Shown here: positions 15,675 to 29,284 of the stretch, one piece after another
Position numbering within the stretch: the first letter of the stretch is position 1
How the letters are laid out: the number at the start of each line of letters is the position of its first letter
Source: Anaeramoeba flamelloides
Lineage: Eukaryota > Metamonada > Anaeramoebidae
Direction of reading: 5' to 3'
Assembly: GCA_027625915.1 (NCBI GenBank)
Contig: JANTQA010000012.1
Coordinates: 7,772,501-7,836,500 of the forward strand
Length of the DNA stretch: 64,000 bases
Position numbers and translations under genes: made by a program
The notes under the pieces: generated by a model
The model's database searches: none
What the model saw: the letters and a program-made list of their open reading frames with translations, nothing else
What the model was told of the DNA's origin: nothing

Positions 15675-16260
15675 ATATAAACTCCTTTTCAGTCAATGGT
15701 GCCCACTTTTATTGAAGATATAGAACATATTCTATGAGTTTAATTCATTATATTTTGCAAACTAATATTTCAATTTCAAGATCAAAATCATTTTTTCTCA
15801 TTTTATAATTTTTTTTTTTTGTTTTTTGATTATTGTTTTGTATTTGGAGACAATTACTTTCTTTTGCTTTTTTCTTTTTTCTTTTTTTTTTTTTAAATAA
15901 ATTTGAAAAAAAAAATTTTAAAATTTATAAATTAACAGCAAGAAAAGTGAGGCTTTGTATGTTCTTTTAATATGTATATATTTACAAGTAAAAAATCTTA
16001 TTGTCATTGATTTTAATTTGCGAAATAAATTGAGAATTTTTCCCGAGACATTCCAATGAAAGCGGGACAAAAAATTTTTTTAATATTTTTTTTGTTGTTG
16101 AAATTTAGGGTTTGTTCAGGTATTTTCTTATATGATTATCAACTCTTATAGCAAGTTTATTATTTCTTGTATTTCTAAACAATCTAGGTTTTGTAGAAAT
16201 AAGTGAATTTATTATTTTTGGCTGGGTTCTTTTAAGTGAAATGGAGTTTAAAATTGAGAT
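15675..16260 (+). repeat. Family F2 repeat, partial copy
   Basis: Starts with CTCCTTTTCAGTCAATGG and a TTTTATTGAAGATATAGAAC block next to an (AT)n run at 15656-15680, and ends with the AGTTTATTATTTCTTGTATT block shared by the other F2 copies. Confidence 0.7.
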
Positions 16261-18900
16261 TAATTATTAGAACAATATAAAAATAAAAAAACATAAAAAA
16301 AAGGAAAATTATTGTTTTGATAATCACCGAACAAATAATTCCTTGGCTTTACAAAAAATTTTTGACTTTTACAAAATTTTTCTCTTTTAAGATTGTTTAA
16401 AAAATGATGAAAAGGGCTGTAGATAAACTTTAAGCATGTGAAAGGTTCGAAAGACCCCAAAAATTAACAAATCGCATCGGATTTTGGTAATGTTGTAGAA
16501 AAAAAAATTTTTTTTCATTTTTTTTTTTCATCAAAAAATATCAAATCTCCAATCAATTTTATGATCTAACAAATAATCAACCATTTTGAAAATGTACCTG
16601 AATATAAAATTGGGGTGTTTTTTTTTTCTTAAAATTGGGGATATTTCCTTCATAAATTTAAAAAATCATAATGAAGAAAGAGTAATTTTCAATCTTATTG
16701 TTGATTGATCAAAAAAAAAACACCTTGAAAGATTAATTGTGATTTCTTTCCAAATACAAAGATGAAAAGATGAAAAAGAAGAAAAAAAAATATATAAAAT
16801 ATTTAAAATTAGTGATAATGTGGCTATTTTGTTGCAGTGAACGCTTTTGAAATTTTATCCAACTCCATATTTCAACTTTCTGAGAATATTGAAAATGATT
16901 TAACCCAAAAACACTTCTTTAAAGAACAGATAAAGGGTTGGTTGTTTTAGAAGCTAATTATTTAAGGTAATTTCCAACACCATGGTTAACTGAGATAATA
17001 TTTTTTTTTTCAATTTTGTTATTAGGCTTGTTGATCACAAAGTATCGATAGATTAGTCAACCAAAATAACAGAAATAACAATAAAACTCTTTATAATGCT
17101 ATTTGATTAAATCAAGTATCTTTTTTGTTGATTTTAAAAGAATTAATTATTTTTTCACTTATCTGTTTTTTTAATCAAAAAAGATTTATCTTTTTAAATA
17201 ATTAAGTCTCATTAACTCTAAAAGTAAATTATTATATTAATATTATGATATTATCATGAATTTATCAATAATTGCGATTTTTTAGAAAAGTATTGTGATT
17301 TTATATAATATCAGGATTTGTGATATACTACGTGATATTAATTATTATCGCACTTATCTACAAAATTACATTATTTGAAAAAAATATTCAAATTTTTTGA
17401 AACTTTATTGTGATTTAACATTGGTTATCTTCAAATCCTCTATTTTGTTTCCAAAAAATCCAATTCCAGGTTAAAAGATAAAATCACAGTCACTGCATGA
17501 AATTTTGTTAATCGGTTTAAAATTATAATAATTAAAACTGTTCTTCTCAAATAATTGTTATTTTCCAATTTTTAAAATAGTTCATTTTGTTTATTTTTTT
17601 GTTGGACAAAAGAATTGGCTCTAAAAAAAAAAAATAAAATAAAAAATCCCAAGATTAATATTTATTACTATAAATAACATTTATAACCAAATAAATATCA
17701 AAATGGTTATAAATGGGGTAAAAACATTTTATCTTGTAGGAAATACAATCAATTTAAAATGATTTTCGATTATCCTTAAAAAATGGAAAAAAAAATTGAT
17801 CTCACAAAAAAAATATTATTTTCTGGGTCAATTCCTAGTTGATCTTATCTATTTAACAGTTCACAGATCCAAAATTCAGAAGTAGCAATATTAACAAGTA
17901 TGTATCTAAATATACTGTTATGTTGGAGTGAAAGAATAGCCCCATAATAATAGATTTAAAATTCTTTTGGGTTCTACTCAGCTTTTTATTAAAAGTTCAT
18001 TTATCAAATAAAACAAAATATTTGGGTATATTATTAAATTTCAAAATTGGTCAAATTGAAATTTTTCATATTTTTGAAGAGTTTCTTGATTATTATCATT
18101 GGTATGCTAATTTTTAATGTTTTTTTATAGTTGTGAGAGGAAAAAGCAAAACGATTATTTTGCGATTGGTAGTATTTTATAACTAAATTGTAGATAATCC
18201 AAAATTTTGAAATCATCAATAATAAATATTTTGAAAAATTTGTTCAAAATCCAATTTTAACCAACAAAGTTAAGTGTAAATTTTTACCCCTTAAAACAAG
18301 TTACAAAAGTCTAATTGGTCAGTTAATAATTTTTTTTTCAAAATCCTTCCCAAAATTTTCTAGTAGACCATTTAAACACCAAAAACCTACTCTAGCATAC
18401 TCTAACCTACCCTAACCTACCCACAAAGATGTTTTTAAATACCTACAGTCAATATATTTAAATGGAATTAACTTTTTTGAAAAAAATGAGAATTTGATAA
18501 TTTTCGAAATTTGACCAAATTTGAAATTTAATAATTTTCCAAAATATTTAATTATCAAATAATATACCCAAAAAAATTGTAGTATTATTATATGAAAATA
18601 AATTACCGAATTTAATCGTTTACAATTAACATCATTTAACTAATAGATCTCAATTATATAGATTCAAATAATTAAGAGATTAATTCTTGAAAAAAAAAAA
18701 TACAATTAAATATTTAAAAATATGTTTATAATCTGAATGAAACTTTTCAAAAATAGTATTTTTATTCAAAAATCTTTGATTATCTTGTAATTTGAAAAAA
18801 AAAAAAAAAAAAAAAAGAAAAGAAATTTTCAGAGAAAATGATTTATTTCCTCATATTTATTGATTTTAATTATAAAAAAAATTTTTTATTTACAATAAAA
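16261..18900. other. No gene recognised
   Basis: AT-rich sequence without convincing exons on either strand. A small run of CTAACCTACC-like units lies at 18390-18422. Confidence 0.6.
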
Positions 18901-19069
18901 ACAATAATAAAAAAAAAAAAAAAAAAAACAAAGAAATAACCAAGATAAATAATTCAAAATTTTTATCCACTTTTATTTTTTTTTTTGGTTTTTTTTTTAA
19001 ACTCGAAATATTTCGATTAATTTCTATTTAATCATCATAAAAACAAAAATAAAAAAATCTAAATTTAAA

Positions 19070-19861
19070 TTATAATTTATCAGTATTCAAACGTCCATTA
19101 TTAAATTTTTGAATATTATGTCTGACTGAGGGGAATTCAATAGCTTCGTTAGTTTTTTCTAAAGGTGGGTTATATTTTAACTGTGAAGCATTATTAAATC
19201 TACTAAAAGTATTTCTTCTAGTTGGAATTTTAGGGGGATTTTTTTTTTTATGATTATTATTAAAAGCAAAACTTGAAGAGGAATTTTTTTTTAATGAGAT
19301 TTTTTTGGGAATTTTCTTCTTGTATTTATTCTTTCTTTCTTTTTTTGCATTGTTTTTTTTGAAATTATTCTTGTTATCTTGAATGATAAAATTATTATTT
19401 TTAATATTGATATTTTTTTCCTTTTGTTGAAAATTTGAATTATGAGAATTACTCGAGAATTTTTCTTCTTGTTTATATGTATTCCCTTTTAAAAATAAAG
19501 ATTGATGATTTTGATGATTTTTTAATTTATTTCGATTTCCTTTTCTTGGTGGAATTCTAGGTAGCTTTTTGATTCTTTTTTTTTGATTTTTTTTTATCCT
19601 ATTTTTTAGAGTTGGTGGGTATTTCTTTTTCACCCAATGTACATTATTTTGTGAGTTGACATGCATATTTCCTTGTTTTTGTATTTTGCCACTTTTGTTT
19701 GATGGAATTTTTTGCAAAATATGATTTTTATTTTGGAAATATTGCTTTTTTGAATTCATTGTATTTGATTGTTGATTATTATGATTATGATGACGATTAT
19801 TATTATTATTATTATTATGATGATGATGATGACGATGATTATTATTATTATTATTATTATG

Positions 19862-19911
<50 letters not shown>

Positions 19912-22900
19912 GATTGTTTTTGTTATTGTTGGTATTCTTATGATTGGTATTATCAACATCAACACCTGTTAAATTTTTATCATTGGTCGATTTTTGAATA
20001 TTATTTGGTTTTTCATTGTTAGTTTCGTTTTTTTCCAACATTTTTTTCAACCCTTTAAAAAACCCACGATTATTTGATAATGATTCACGATATCTTAATA
20101 TTCTAATATTAAAGTTTTCATGGAAGTTAGTTACCTTTTTATCTTTTATTTCAATTTCTTTTTCCCTTAAAAAGATTTCAAACATTTGAGTTTCTCTAAA
20201 TGTATTCAGAAACTTTTTAAACTTTTTATTTTTTTTATTTTGGAAAGATTCAAAATTAAATTCATAATTTTCTGTGCTTTCGTTTAATACCATATAATTA
20301 TCCCAATCATGGAAAATTTTGACAAAAAAATCTAAAAAATTTTGAATAATTAAATTTCTTTGAAATGTTCCCTTTTTGTTCCAATCATCCATTAAAGAAG
20401 CTAAATCTTCAATTAATTTTGTAGTTTGTGTGTTTGGAAACTGTGATAAATCCTTTTCATTGAAATTTTCCAATTTTCCTTTGTCAAGATCAACATACAC
20501 TACTTCCTCGATGGGCAATTGCTTGAGTAAGGGAAGAAAAGAATCATGGATACCCAAAATAAATGGCATGGGCGCGCATGCGGTATCAATTAGATGCTCT
20601 GGCAAAACTGGTATTAATATTTGCTTCCATTGGAATGGTAAAATTAAACCCATGCATGTTGCAATGGAATTTGTAATAATTTTTAATGAATGCGATGTGA
20701 ATATTATCCTTCTTTCAAATAAAATTGTTGCTAAAATGCATACAATTTGCTTTGCATTAAAATTGGAAAAAAATTCTTCGAGATGATACTATAAAGATTA
20801 ATATACACATAAATCCATATAGAATTAAATACATTTCCATTGTGAAAAAAAAAAATTGTAAAATGGAAAAAGAAAAAAGGAAAAAAAAAACAAAAAGAGC
20901 GAGTTAGTAGGAAAAAGTTTGTTTTTTTATTGATTTTGGAAGAAGAATTTTGAAAAAAAGAAGCAAGTTTTGAATGCTAAAACAGTCAATTGATTTCGAA
21001 TAACTATTTAGGGGTACAAACACCGCCTTAAATCTTCTTCAAACCCGAGAAATGAATTAATCCTTCAAAATGATAATGTGGAAGTAGGCCTCTTTTAGTT
21101 GAAAAAAAAATGAAAAGAAATAATACAAAATTATCTGAGGGGTTTAAGAACATAAATTAAAATTCTGTTTAAGGGTCGAGTCATTACAGTTAAAAATAAT
21201 TTTCTGAAATGGAAAGAAAAAAAAATTTGTAATTTTTTAGAGTGATTGGTACCAATCAAAAACTAACCAACCTATGATGTGCGATCGATCTCCAAAAATC
21301 AACAATCAAAAAAGAGGCCATTTTTAAAAAAAAGCGCCAAATAGCGACACTCAATTTTCAATTAGAATGGTTAGAATATATAATTTTGAAAACAACTGTG
21401 TTAGTTTTGAAGTGTAGCTCTTTGGTGCTTTTTGAGATCTCCTAGATTTTTTTTTTCATTTTTTTCTATTCTCAAATGAATTATTTTTATCTCAAAAATG
21501 TAACAAAATCCTGACTTTTACAAATATAGAGGGTTGCAAAATAACCACAAATTAAGTTAAATTGAATTAAATTGGTTGTGAACTTAGAACAATTTGTTTT
21601 AAAATTGAAGAAATTTAACCCTTTGGAAATTTAAAATCAAGAAACGAGTGGATTTTTTTTTGTTTTTTTGGAAATTGAGAATACTTTTTTTTTTGTAATT
21701 GAATTTTTTCAAGAGATCCAACGAAATTTTTTTTTTTGAATTTTTCAGTCTTTGAGGTCCAATTATTTTTTTTTGTTATTTACGTTTTTTGTTATTTGGA
21801 TTGAGCAAATCTTTTTTTTTTAAAAATTTTTGAAATTGAGAATTCTTTTTGATTCTTTTAATTGAATTTTTAACAAAGAGATCCTATGAAATCAATTTTT
21901 TTTGTTATTTGAATTTTTTCAATCAAAAGAAGGATAATTTCACAATACCCTTTTTTGGTTTCAAGTTATCTCTTGAGTATTGAGCCAATCCACGGTAAAT
22001 GAATAGACCCTTAATAATAATAAAAAAAAAAAACCCTTTTTTTATTTCATATTTACACAAAAACTCTTTTTCAGTCAAAGAGTTCACAGTTTTATTGAAC
22101 AAATAGAATACATTCTATTAGTTGAATCCAATATTCCACGAAAAACAAATTTTCAATTTTTAGATCAAATTAATTTCTTCTAATTTGGATCATATAATTT
22201 AAACAAAAATTTTTCTTTTTTTCTTCTTTTTCTTTTTTTTTTTTTCCGATTAAAGTCAATTTTAAAAAAAAATGTTTGAAAATCCAAATTAATTTTAAGA
22301 GAAAATTGTTATTATATAATTTCTTTTAAAATTCAGAGATTTACTAATTAAAAAATCTTATTGTCAACAATTTTAATTTCCCAAAGAAATTGAGAAATTT
22401 TAACATTTGGTGTTTCAATGAAAAGGCCACAAAATTTTTTTTAACATCCGATTTTTTTTTTTTTCAAAAATTTATATTTAAGTTATTTCTTTGATAAATC
22501 TTAATTCTAAACTTAAGTTTATTACTTCTCTTATTTCTAAACAATCTTATATTGGGTTGATTCTTTAAAAAAATGCCCTTGTTTTTCATTTTTGTTTTTA
22601 GAAATCTACTATACAACGCATACTTGTTTGTTTTTTTCATTGGTATTAGGCATTCATAAATAAAGATGAAAAAGAATTTTTCATTTTCACAAAGAAAATT
22701 TAAACCATAAGTACTCGATCCTTAATATCTTCAGATCTCTTTTTTTGAAATTAATCACAAACCAGTTACAATGAAACTTTTAGCTAATTAAAGGGACTCG
22801 TAAACTAAAAAAAATGTTCTAGTAAATTTAATAACAAATTCAAAAAAATGTTACAGCGTCTTGAAAATTGAAAAGTAAAGTTAAAAATCTAATTACTATA

Positions 22901-25612
22901 ATGCCTTACTTATTTTTAATGTCATTTCCCGAAATGAATTATCGTGTTTAAAAGTTTTATCAATTTTTTTCAATTTTCGAAAAATTACAAATTCAATGTA
23001 TTTCCAAATTATTTCAAAAAAATATTCTTCTCTTCGTTTAAGAAGAAAGAAATCTTATTGTTTGTGAAGGAAGTTTACAAAAATATCCTTTAAAATTTAA
23101 CCACGAAGTTCTTTAAAATAAATTAGTAAAAAAATCTACTTTTCTTCAAAAAAATTACAATTATTATTTTATTGAAAAAAATAACAGGACATGAGAATAA
23201 GTCCTTACATCATTATTAATTGTTAGTATTTAGAAAAAATGTTTTGTCATTGATTAATAATTTCTTTTATTTAAGAATCAAACTTTTGAAAAATATATAC
23301 TTATTCGAATGTTGATTAATTAAATTACAATTGTTCAAAATAATATTCAATCAATCCAAAAACAAGAATTAAAAATTATGATTATCCAAATTTATAGCAA
23401 ATCTCCATAAAACTCTCTTTCTTTTTTTTTCTTTTCAAGATAGGTAGATCTACTTTGATTTTATCAAACAATTAAATAAGTGTTCTATAAATACCTCACT
23501 TTAATGAACTTTGGGTGGGTTTATTACTGAGTTCACAAAAAAAATTGTTTAGCTATAAAAAGGATTTGATTTTAAATATTTGCAATTACACAACAATTTT
23601 CCTAAAATTAACAATTAATAATGATTTCCTGTATTATTTTCATGTCCAGTATTTTTTTTTAATGCTATATTTTAAACTTGAAAAAAAATATAATTACTTT
23701 GTTAAAAGTAGTTTTTGAATCAATTTTTTCTTATTACTGAACTAAAAAATATGAGAAAAACAACTAAATAATTAAATCAAAAACTGTTCCCAAAATACAT
23801 TTTATAAAACTTGTAAAATTCAACTTATAACAGAAAGAAATACTTTTTTAATTTGGTTATTTCAAAATAATAATTAATAACCAAGTCTTAATTATTTCAG
23901 TGAGTTGGTAATAATCTAAAGATTAAAAGTATTTCTTTGGCTTTACTATTTATTTCTCAAATTTTTAAAATATTTTCAAACAAAAATAATTCAAATTAAT
24001 AATTATAATAAAAAAAAAATTAATAAATATCCCCAAATAACTGATTTTAATAATAACAGTTCATTATTTATACCCCAAATATTTGGAAAAAAAAATATTA
24101 CTTAAAGCCCTAGTCTTTTAAATTTAAAAATATTTAATTGATTATTGTAAATAAAATAAAAAGATCAATTTTTTGGGATCTTTAAAGCAGTAGTCCCAGT
24201 ATAAAAGCAAAAAATATCCATTTTTTTTGTCATTTTTTTTTTAAATTAACTTTTTTGGAATATCTTTAAGGTATAGTTTTGAACCAAGTATTTGGCTAGG
24301 TTGCTTGTTCATAAAAATTCTCAGAAATTACAAAAAGTGAGATTTCCTCAAAAATAAAAATTTTTGACAAATTTTTCAATTTTCTTTATTTGATCCAAAA
24401 ATTTCCAAACTAAAAAAGGATTTGATCTTTTTACTGAAAAATTAATTGGGAAAAAAATGAAACATCTTTCAAAAATGTGCTCATTTCTGGAAAGTTGGAA
24501 AAGAAGTTTGTTTATCAAGTTTAATTTAATCCTAGTGCTAATAATTACTTCTATTATCTTTAAAGAAAAAAAAAAATCAATAAGAGTGATGATCTCCTTA
24601 ATTCTACTCTTCCTTCTTGAATTTTTGAGATAATTGTTAATTTTTAAAGATAAAATTTAAATTTTATAAATTCGAATTTAACAGAGCAATTGCAAAGCAT
24701 TTTTCCTTTTGAGAAATTCAAAAAAGATCACAATAATAATATAAGAAAGAGAGTAGAAGGAAAAAGAAAACTTACATCACCCAACAATTCATAAGAACGA
24801 GAAAATTCGAAATAGAATTTCTCGACTTGATTAATTTTTGGAACTTCAAACCTTAACATTCCGCCTTTTTTAGGGATCGGTTGCCTGTGCAATATTTGAA
24901 CAAAATTTTCCAAAGAATTGATGTCCTTTAATCTTCGTTGAGACAAACGAGGGTTAATTTTTTCAAAGAGTGTAAATAAAGGGCTTTTCAAAACAAAAAA
25001 CGATTTTGCAACACAAATAAATGTTGGAACATAAAATATTCAAAAAAAAAGAGAGAGGTTATTTTTTTATGATGGTTTGTTGTGGTTTAGTTTGTCTTGT
25101 TTTTGTCTGTTTTTTGTTTTTTGTTTGATGTTTTGTTAAAAGGAAAGCTGAAAAGATCAAAAAGAGGATTTATACCTTCTTGTTGCAAAAACTAAACATT
25201 CTGGCAGTATTTCTTTATTGAAAAAACTGACATGGCAATGGATGTAATAACGGACCCCATCCTCCTGAGTGATTATAAAGTAATAATTCTCACTGTTGTC
25301 GAGAAGTTAAACGGAAAAGAATAAATAAAAATTAATTTTACAGCGTTTTTGGTTTTTTAAAAAAAAATTTATCAAGAAAAAGAAAACTTACAAGTGAAGT
25401 TGATTGTTTTTGATGAGGCTTTTGATCTCAACAAAACAAAACATTTTGATTTTGTCAATCAACCGATCGTTTTTAAGTCGAGGGTACCTCTTGACGATTT
25501 CTATTTCAGGGAACTTGTTTGTTTTGGATTTTAGTTTCTCTTTTTTGGAATTGTACTGCAACAAGTAAAAAGATTCAAAGATTTTATTAGCTGCATTTTT
25601 ATTGCTTTTCAT
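19070..25612 (-). CDS. DENN-domain protein (probable Rab GEF), four exons
   Basis: DENN proteins activate Rab GTPases on membranes. Exons on the minus strand are 25612-25392, 25292-25176, 24983-24776 and 20788-19070; introns are 99, 192 and 3987 bp, all GT-AG with consistent phase, giving about 754 residues. The start ATG at 25612 directly follows an in-frame TGA. uDENN: FESFYLL, RYPRLKN, MFCF, then QEDGVRYY. Core DENN: LPECLVFATRSPLFTLFEKI across the exon 2-3 join, then LATILFERRIIFTS, PFQWKQILIPVLPEHLID and CAPMPFILGIH. dDENN: the hallmark FRETQMFEIF. All three DENN subdomains are therefore present. The last ~320 residues are an unstructured basic tail with a long Asn/His run (encoded by an ATT-type microsatellite) and Pro-rich bits such as PPKIPTRR that could bind SH3 domains. 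The DENN subfamily is not resolved. Confidence 0.92.
19790..19912 (+). repeat. (ATT)n/(ATG)n microsatellite encoding Asn/His run
   Basis: Trinucleotide tract inside the last DENN exon. On the coding (minus) strand it reads as poly-Asn with His clusters. Open frames of Tyr/Asp, Ile or Met on other frames come only from this tract. Confidence 0.9.
21160..22600 (+). repeat. Family F2 composite repeat inside the DENN intron
   Basis: The left part (21640-22000) is a T-rich minisatellite with recurring AGAGATCC and TTGAATTTTT blocks. The right part (22060-22560) carries the CTCTTTTTCAGTCAAAGAG, TTTTATTGAACAAATAGAA and CTCTTATTTCTAAACAATC blocks common to the family. Confidence 0.65.
22800..22990 (+). 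repeat. Family F12 fragment inside the DENN intron
   Basis: Diverged direct copy of 4770-4970; no inverted ends identified. Confidence 0.55.
23441..23660 (+). repeat. Family F11 arm, inside the DENN intron
   Basis: TAGGTAGATCTACTTTGATT and GGTTTATTACTGAGTTCACA recur inverted at 26640-26880. The two arms bracket DENN exons 1-3. Confidence 0.65.
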
Positions 25613-26639
25613 TCACGTTTTGAGAGGAGTCAAGAAATTTAATGTTTTTTGAACACAAACCTAGATTACTTGAGTTTCTTCTGTTTTTTTTTGAAATTAA
25701 GAAAATGAAAATATGCGATTTTTTGTTCAGAAAATGTTTTTAAATTTTAATTAAGTACAACAAAAAATCGGAGGACTTTTGACTTCGCTTTTCCCCTTTA
25801 AAAATCTTAGAAAGTGGTTGAAATGTTGAATAATTGATGAGAGAGTCCTTGAAATCGTTGAAAGACTCAAAGCTTTAATAAATTCATGAGATTATTTGCA
25901 AAAGAAATTTACAGAAAATCTACTATTTTTATTTAGCAACAAACAGATGAGAGATTTCAGATAATTTGTAAACCTTTAAAACACATTCAAAGGTGAAAAG
26001 TATTGGAGAATTGAAAAGCTATAAAAAAGACACGATCTTTTATTGGAAAAAAATCATTATCTTAAACTCGAATTGTGAAGAGTTTTGATTGGCTTTCAGA
26101 AATTTAGGTGGGTGTTAAACTTGAATTCTTGTATAATCTGAAAATTTTAAAAAGCAAATAAACAATCTCTTTAAAGAATTTTTTAAGGGTGGTTACATTC
26201 AAAATTTTGAAAAATATTAGTCGACAATGGTGAAAAACCAAAGGAAGATTCAAAATTTTTCGATAAATTTCTGAGAGAGGTGATCTGTCTTTGTGAAGAA
26301 ATAAATTGGTTTATTGTATCAGAATTCTAGTCTAATTTTATCACAATTGTTGTGAAAAATATCTTTACTTTTTTTCTAAATAATTTTTTCCAAAGTAAAA
26401 GAAAATGTGATCAAAACCATATATATTTATGAATTAAAATAAAACCAAACCTGGAAGAAAAACTACTTTTTATTAAATGTTTTTTATATATTAAGGGAAT
26501 AGACTTGTAAATAATATATGAATTGATTATTGTTATTATTCAGAAACAAGTGAATTTTTTAAGTTAATAAAAACTTTGTGATTTTATCCTTTTTATTTCT
26601 GATATAAAAACAAGTCAGTAATTTAATTGGTATAGTAAT

Positions 26640-26880
26640 GTAAAAAATCCCTAATATTGAAAAAATACCTTACCTGAAAATAGCCAGAAAAGATTTTTAA
26701 TTATTAATATTTGGGAAATTGTTTTATAATTTCTGATAATTTAAATCAAATCCTTTTTTTTAAATAACCAAATTTATTTGAACTCAGTAATAAACCTACC
26801 TAAAGTTTATTAAAGTGCGATGTCTCTAGAATTCTCATTTATATGTTTGATGGCATAAGTAGATCTACCTATTATAAAAA
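26640..26880 (-). repeat. Family F11 arm, upstream of the DENN gene
   Basis: Reverse complement of 23441-23660, recognised by TGAACTCAGTAATAAACCTA and AAGTAGATCTACCTA. The stretch between here and the DENN start (25613-26640) shows no gene. Confidence 0.65.
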
Positions 26881-27396
26881 AAATATTGGGTTTAATAGCG
26901 GTTTGCATTGAATTTGGAAAATGATAATTTACATTCTTTTTTTTGTTGATTTATTGAATGGTGTTTTGAACAAGTGTAATTATATACATCATCCTTCTAA
27001 TAAGTGGTGGGTTATAATTTGAAGTGTTTGATTCTAAAATAAAGGATTTAATTGCAAATAAAAGAAATTACATATCAATTTCCCAAATATTGGTAATTAT
27101 AAATCTTGTTAACGATTTTTTTTTGTCTGTTTATTTTTTTCACTACTCTAAATTAAAAATTTATGAAATATTTTATGAACTAACTTTCAAAATTGATTTG
27201 AATTTATTATCTAATTCAATATATAATTAAGATATTTAAATTGAGAAAGAAAAAATATACTATTTTGAATGAGATACTTGTTTTATAGAAATAAAAAGGC
27301 ATTCTAGACCACTTTGAAGTTTAAATTAACAGTTTCTTGTTGTAATATCTTTCATTTATTTATTTTTCATTTATTTTTTTGTTTGCAAATATATTA

Positions 27397-27592
27397 CAGC
27401 CATTTCGACTTTTAATGCACAAACTTTCAACGAAATTTAAGGCACAAAAAAATCTCAAATTAAGGCACAAAATTTGTAATTTTTTTTTTTTACAATTTAT
27501 TTTACTAGAATCTGAATTTTTTCCCTTAATTTGAGATTTTAATTGTGCCTTAAATTCCGTTGCAGTTTTTTCCTTATAATTGGAAGAGACTG
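27397..27592 (+). mobile_element. Family F6 miniature element, 196 bp, copy 1
   Basis: TA-flanked. Inverted arms include CAGCCATTTCGACTTTTAAT at the left and GAAGAGACTG at the right, with AAGGCACAAA/TTGTGCCTTAA and AAATCTCAAATTAAGG/CCTTAATTTGAGATTTT inside. Almost the whole element is a palindrome. Confidence 0.85.
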
Positions 27593-27699
27593 TATATAAT
27601 AATTTAAGAATAAGAGTACATTTTTCACTTCCCCCCCTTTTTCAATTTTGTTTTTTTTTAGGATATTTTCTGAGACTTGTATGTATTTTTATTTTCAAA

Positions 27700-27700
<1 letters not shown>

Positions 27701-27740
<40 letters not shown>
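27701..27740 (+). repeat. (ATT)n microsatellite
   Basis: About 13 ATT units. Similar short AT-type tracts lie at 15656-15680 (AT), 61320-61342 (AT), 61881-61903 (AT) and 62018-62051 (AAT). Confidence 0.9.
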
Positions 27741-27741
<1 letters not shown>

Positions 27742-27769
27742 TGGGGCATCTTGAGTGATTGATGTCATT

Positions 27770-29280
27770 ATAAATAAGTCTATAATTAAAATATATTTTT
27801 ATTATGTATATAAGATATAAGTTGTACATTATCCTAACTGTTCTAAAACTTTTATAGTAAAAATTATTCGGCATAAAATGATTAAAATATTTACTGATGA
27901 TCACAATTAAAAATATTCATTTTTGGGATTATTTTTTTAAGTTCCTTTTCCAAATCTAAAAATAGAAAGAAAAAATAATATGATCCCATAATTTATTAAT
28001 TCATATTTCAGAACATTTCAAGGGTTACAATTATTTAGAACTTTTTATTTTGGAGATTTAAGGAAATTTTTTTTAACATAAAAATACATAAAGACTTGGT
28101 TAGTTTTGTTTCCCATTTTATAAGTCTAATTATGGCATGAACAATATTTTTCCATTATGTAAAAATAATTTGTAAGAATAATCTCTGAGTTTATTATTTA
28201 TTTTTATTAAAAAAATCGATTTTTTGGCAATTAATTTAGATTTAGAGACAAATTTAAGAAAGATATTTTTCAACTTTGAAATCTGAAGTTAGATTATTCA
28301 AGATTTTAAATTAGAATTTGTGATTTTTTTTCTAAAATTGTAAATTTCTTTTTATAAAACAATTCGATTTTTTATTTGATTATCATAACTTATACTACTA
28401 TTTAACTAATTTAATTTTCAGGTTTATTATAAATATATAATAGCAATATTATTTACTTTCAAAAAGAAAATACAACAAATTTGAGAGTTATCCATCATAG
28501 AAGTGGGTCCATTAAGAAACTCAAACTTTGAATACCTAATCCTATTGGGTGTATTATTTGTCAAAATACCATAAAACTATTCCAAAGCTAAATCTTGACT
28601 TTTCCAGTTTGAAGAATTTTTTTTTATTTTAAATATTTTCTTTTTGATTTTTTTTTAAGTTGAAAATTGTGAAAACTTATATGTGAACATATAAAAATAC
28701 ATAAAAGATGAAATCTAAATAAAGGGATGTAGGAATTTGTTTTTTTTTTTTTTAAATTCTAAAAATTTCATTTAAAACAAGAAATATTGTAATTCTCAAT
28801 CAATCCCCAATCATTTGATTATGAAAATAGCTATTCCAAAAAAAAAATAATAAACCAAAATTTTGGATTAAAGTAATTGGGGTTTTGATTTCTGAATTTT
28901 CTCTTAAAAAAGGTTAATAAAAATATATGAACTTTTTATAAAATTGTATATTCTCAATATTTTAAATGTTTATCAGTATTTACAACTATCAATTTTTTTT
29001 TCTCAAATTATACTTTCTTATTGAAAAAAAAAAAAACATCAAATTTAAATAAGGTAGAAAAAAGGATAATAAAAAAAAAAGATAAAAAAAAACAAAACAA
29101 AAATTAGAAATAACTAATATGATCTTAAAATTGAAAAATCCATGTTCAAAGTAAATCGGAATAAAACCTTCCAAAATCGCTTCCAAAATGATTATAAAGC
29201 GAGTCAAAATTTTTGAAAAATTGTTTAATTAATTGTAACATTTTTAATAACAATTTAATACAATTAATAAAAGAAAAAAA
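27770..29280. other. No gene recognised
   Basis: AT-rich sequence between an F6 element and an F4 copy; neither exons nor a clear repeat boundary were identified. Confidence 0.55.
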
Positions 29281-29284
29281 TTCT

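Larger units (their letters stand above)
20789..24775 (-). other. 4-kb intron of the DENN gene, filled with repeats
   Basis: The donor GTAAGT follows ELLGD and the acceptor ...TATAG precedes YHLEEFF, in phase 0 and inside the DENN core. The intron holds a family-F2 copy (about 21160-22600), a partial F12 copy (22800-22990) and one arm of the F11 inverted pair (about 23441-23660). No further exon was recognised inside it. Confidence 0.8.

Noticed and set aside
19699-20022. Tyr/Asp-, Ile- and Met-rich open frames
   Set aside because: They come from the ATT/ATG trinucleotide tract that encodes the Asn/His run of the DENN protein on the other strand.
24984-25050. DENN-like reading FYVPTFICVAKSFFVLK just upstream of DENN exon 3
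   Set aside because: It lacks an acceptor AG before it and is preceded by a TGA. The AG at 24984-24985 gives ATR-SPLFTLF, which fits the family alignment without extra residues, so the stretch is intron.
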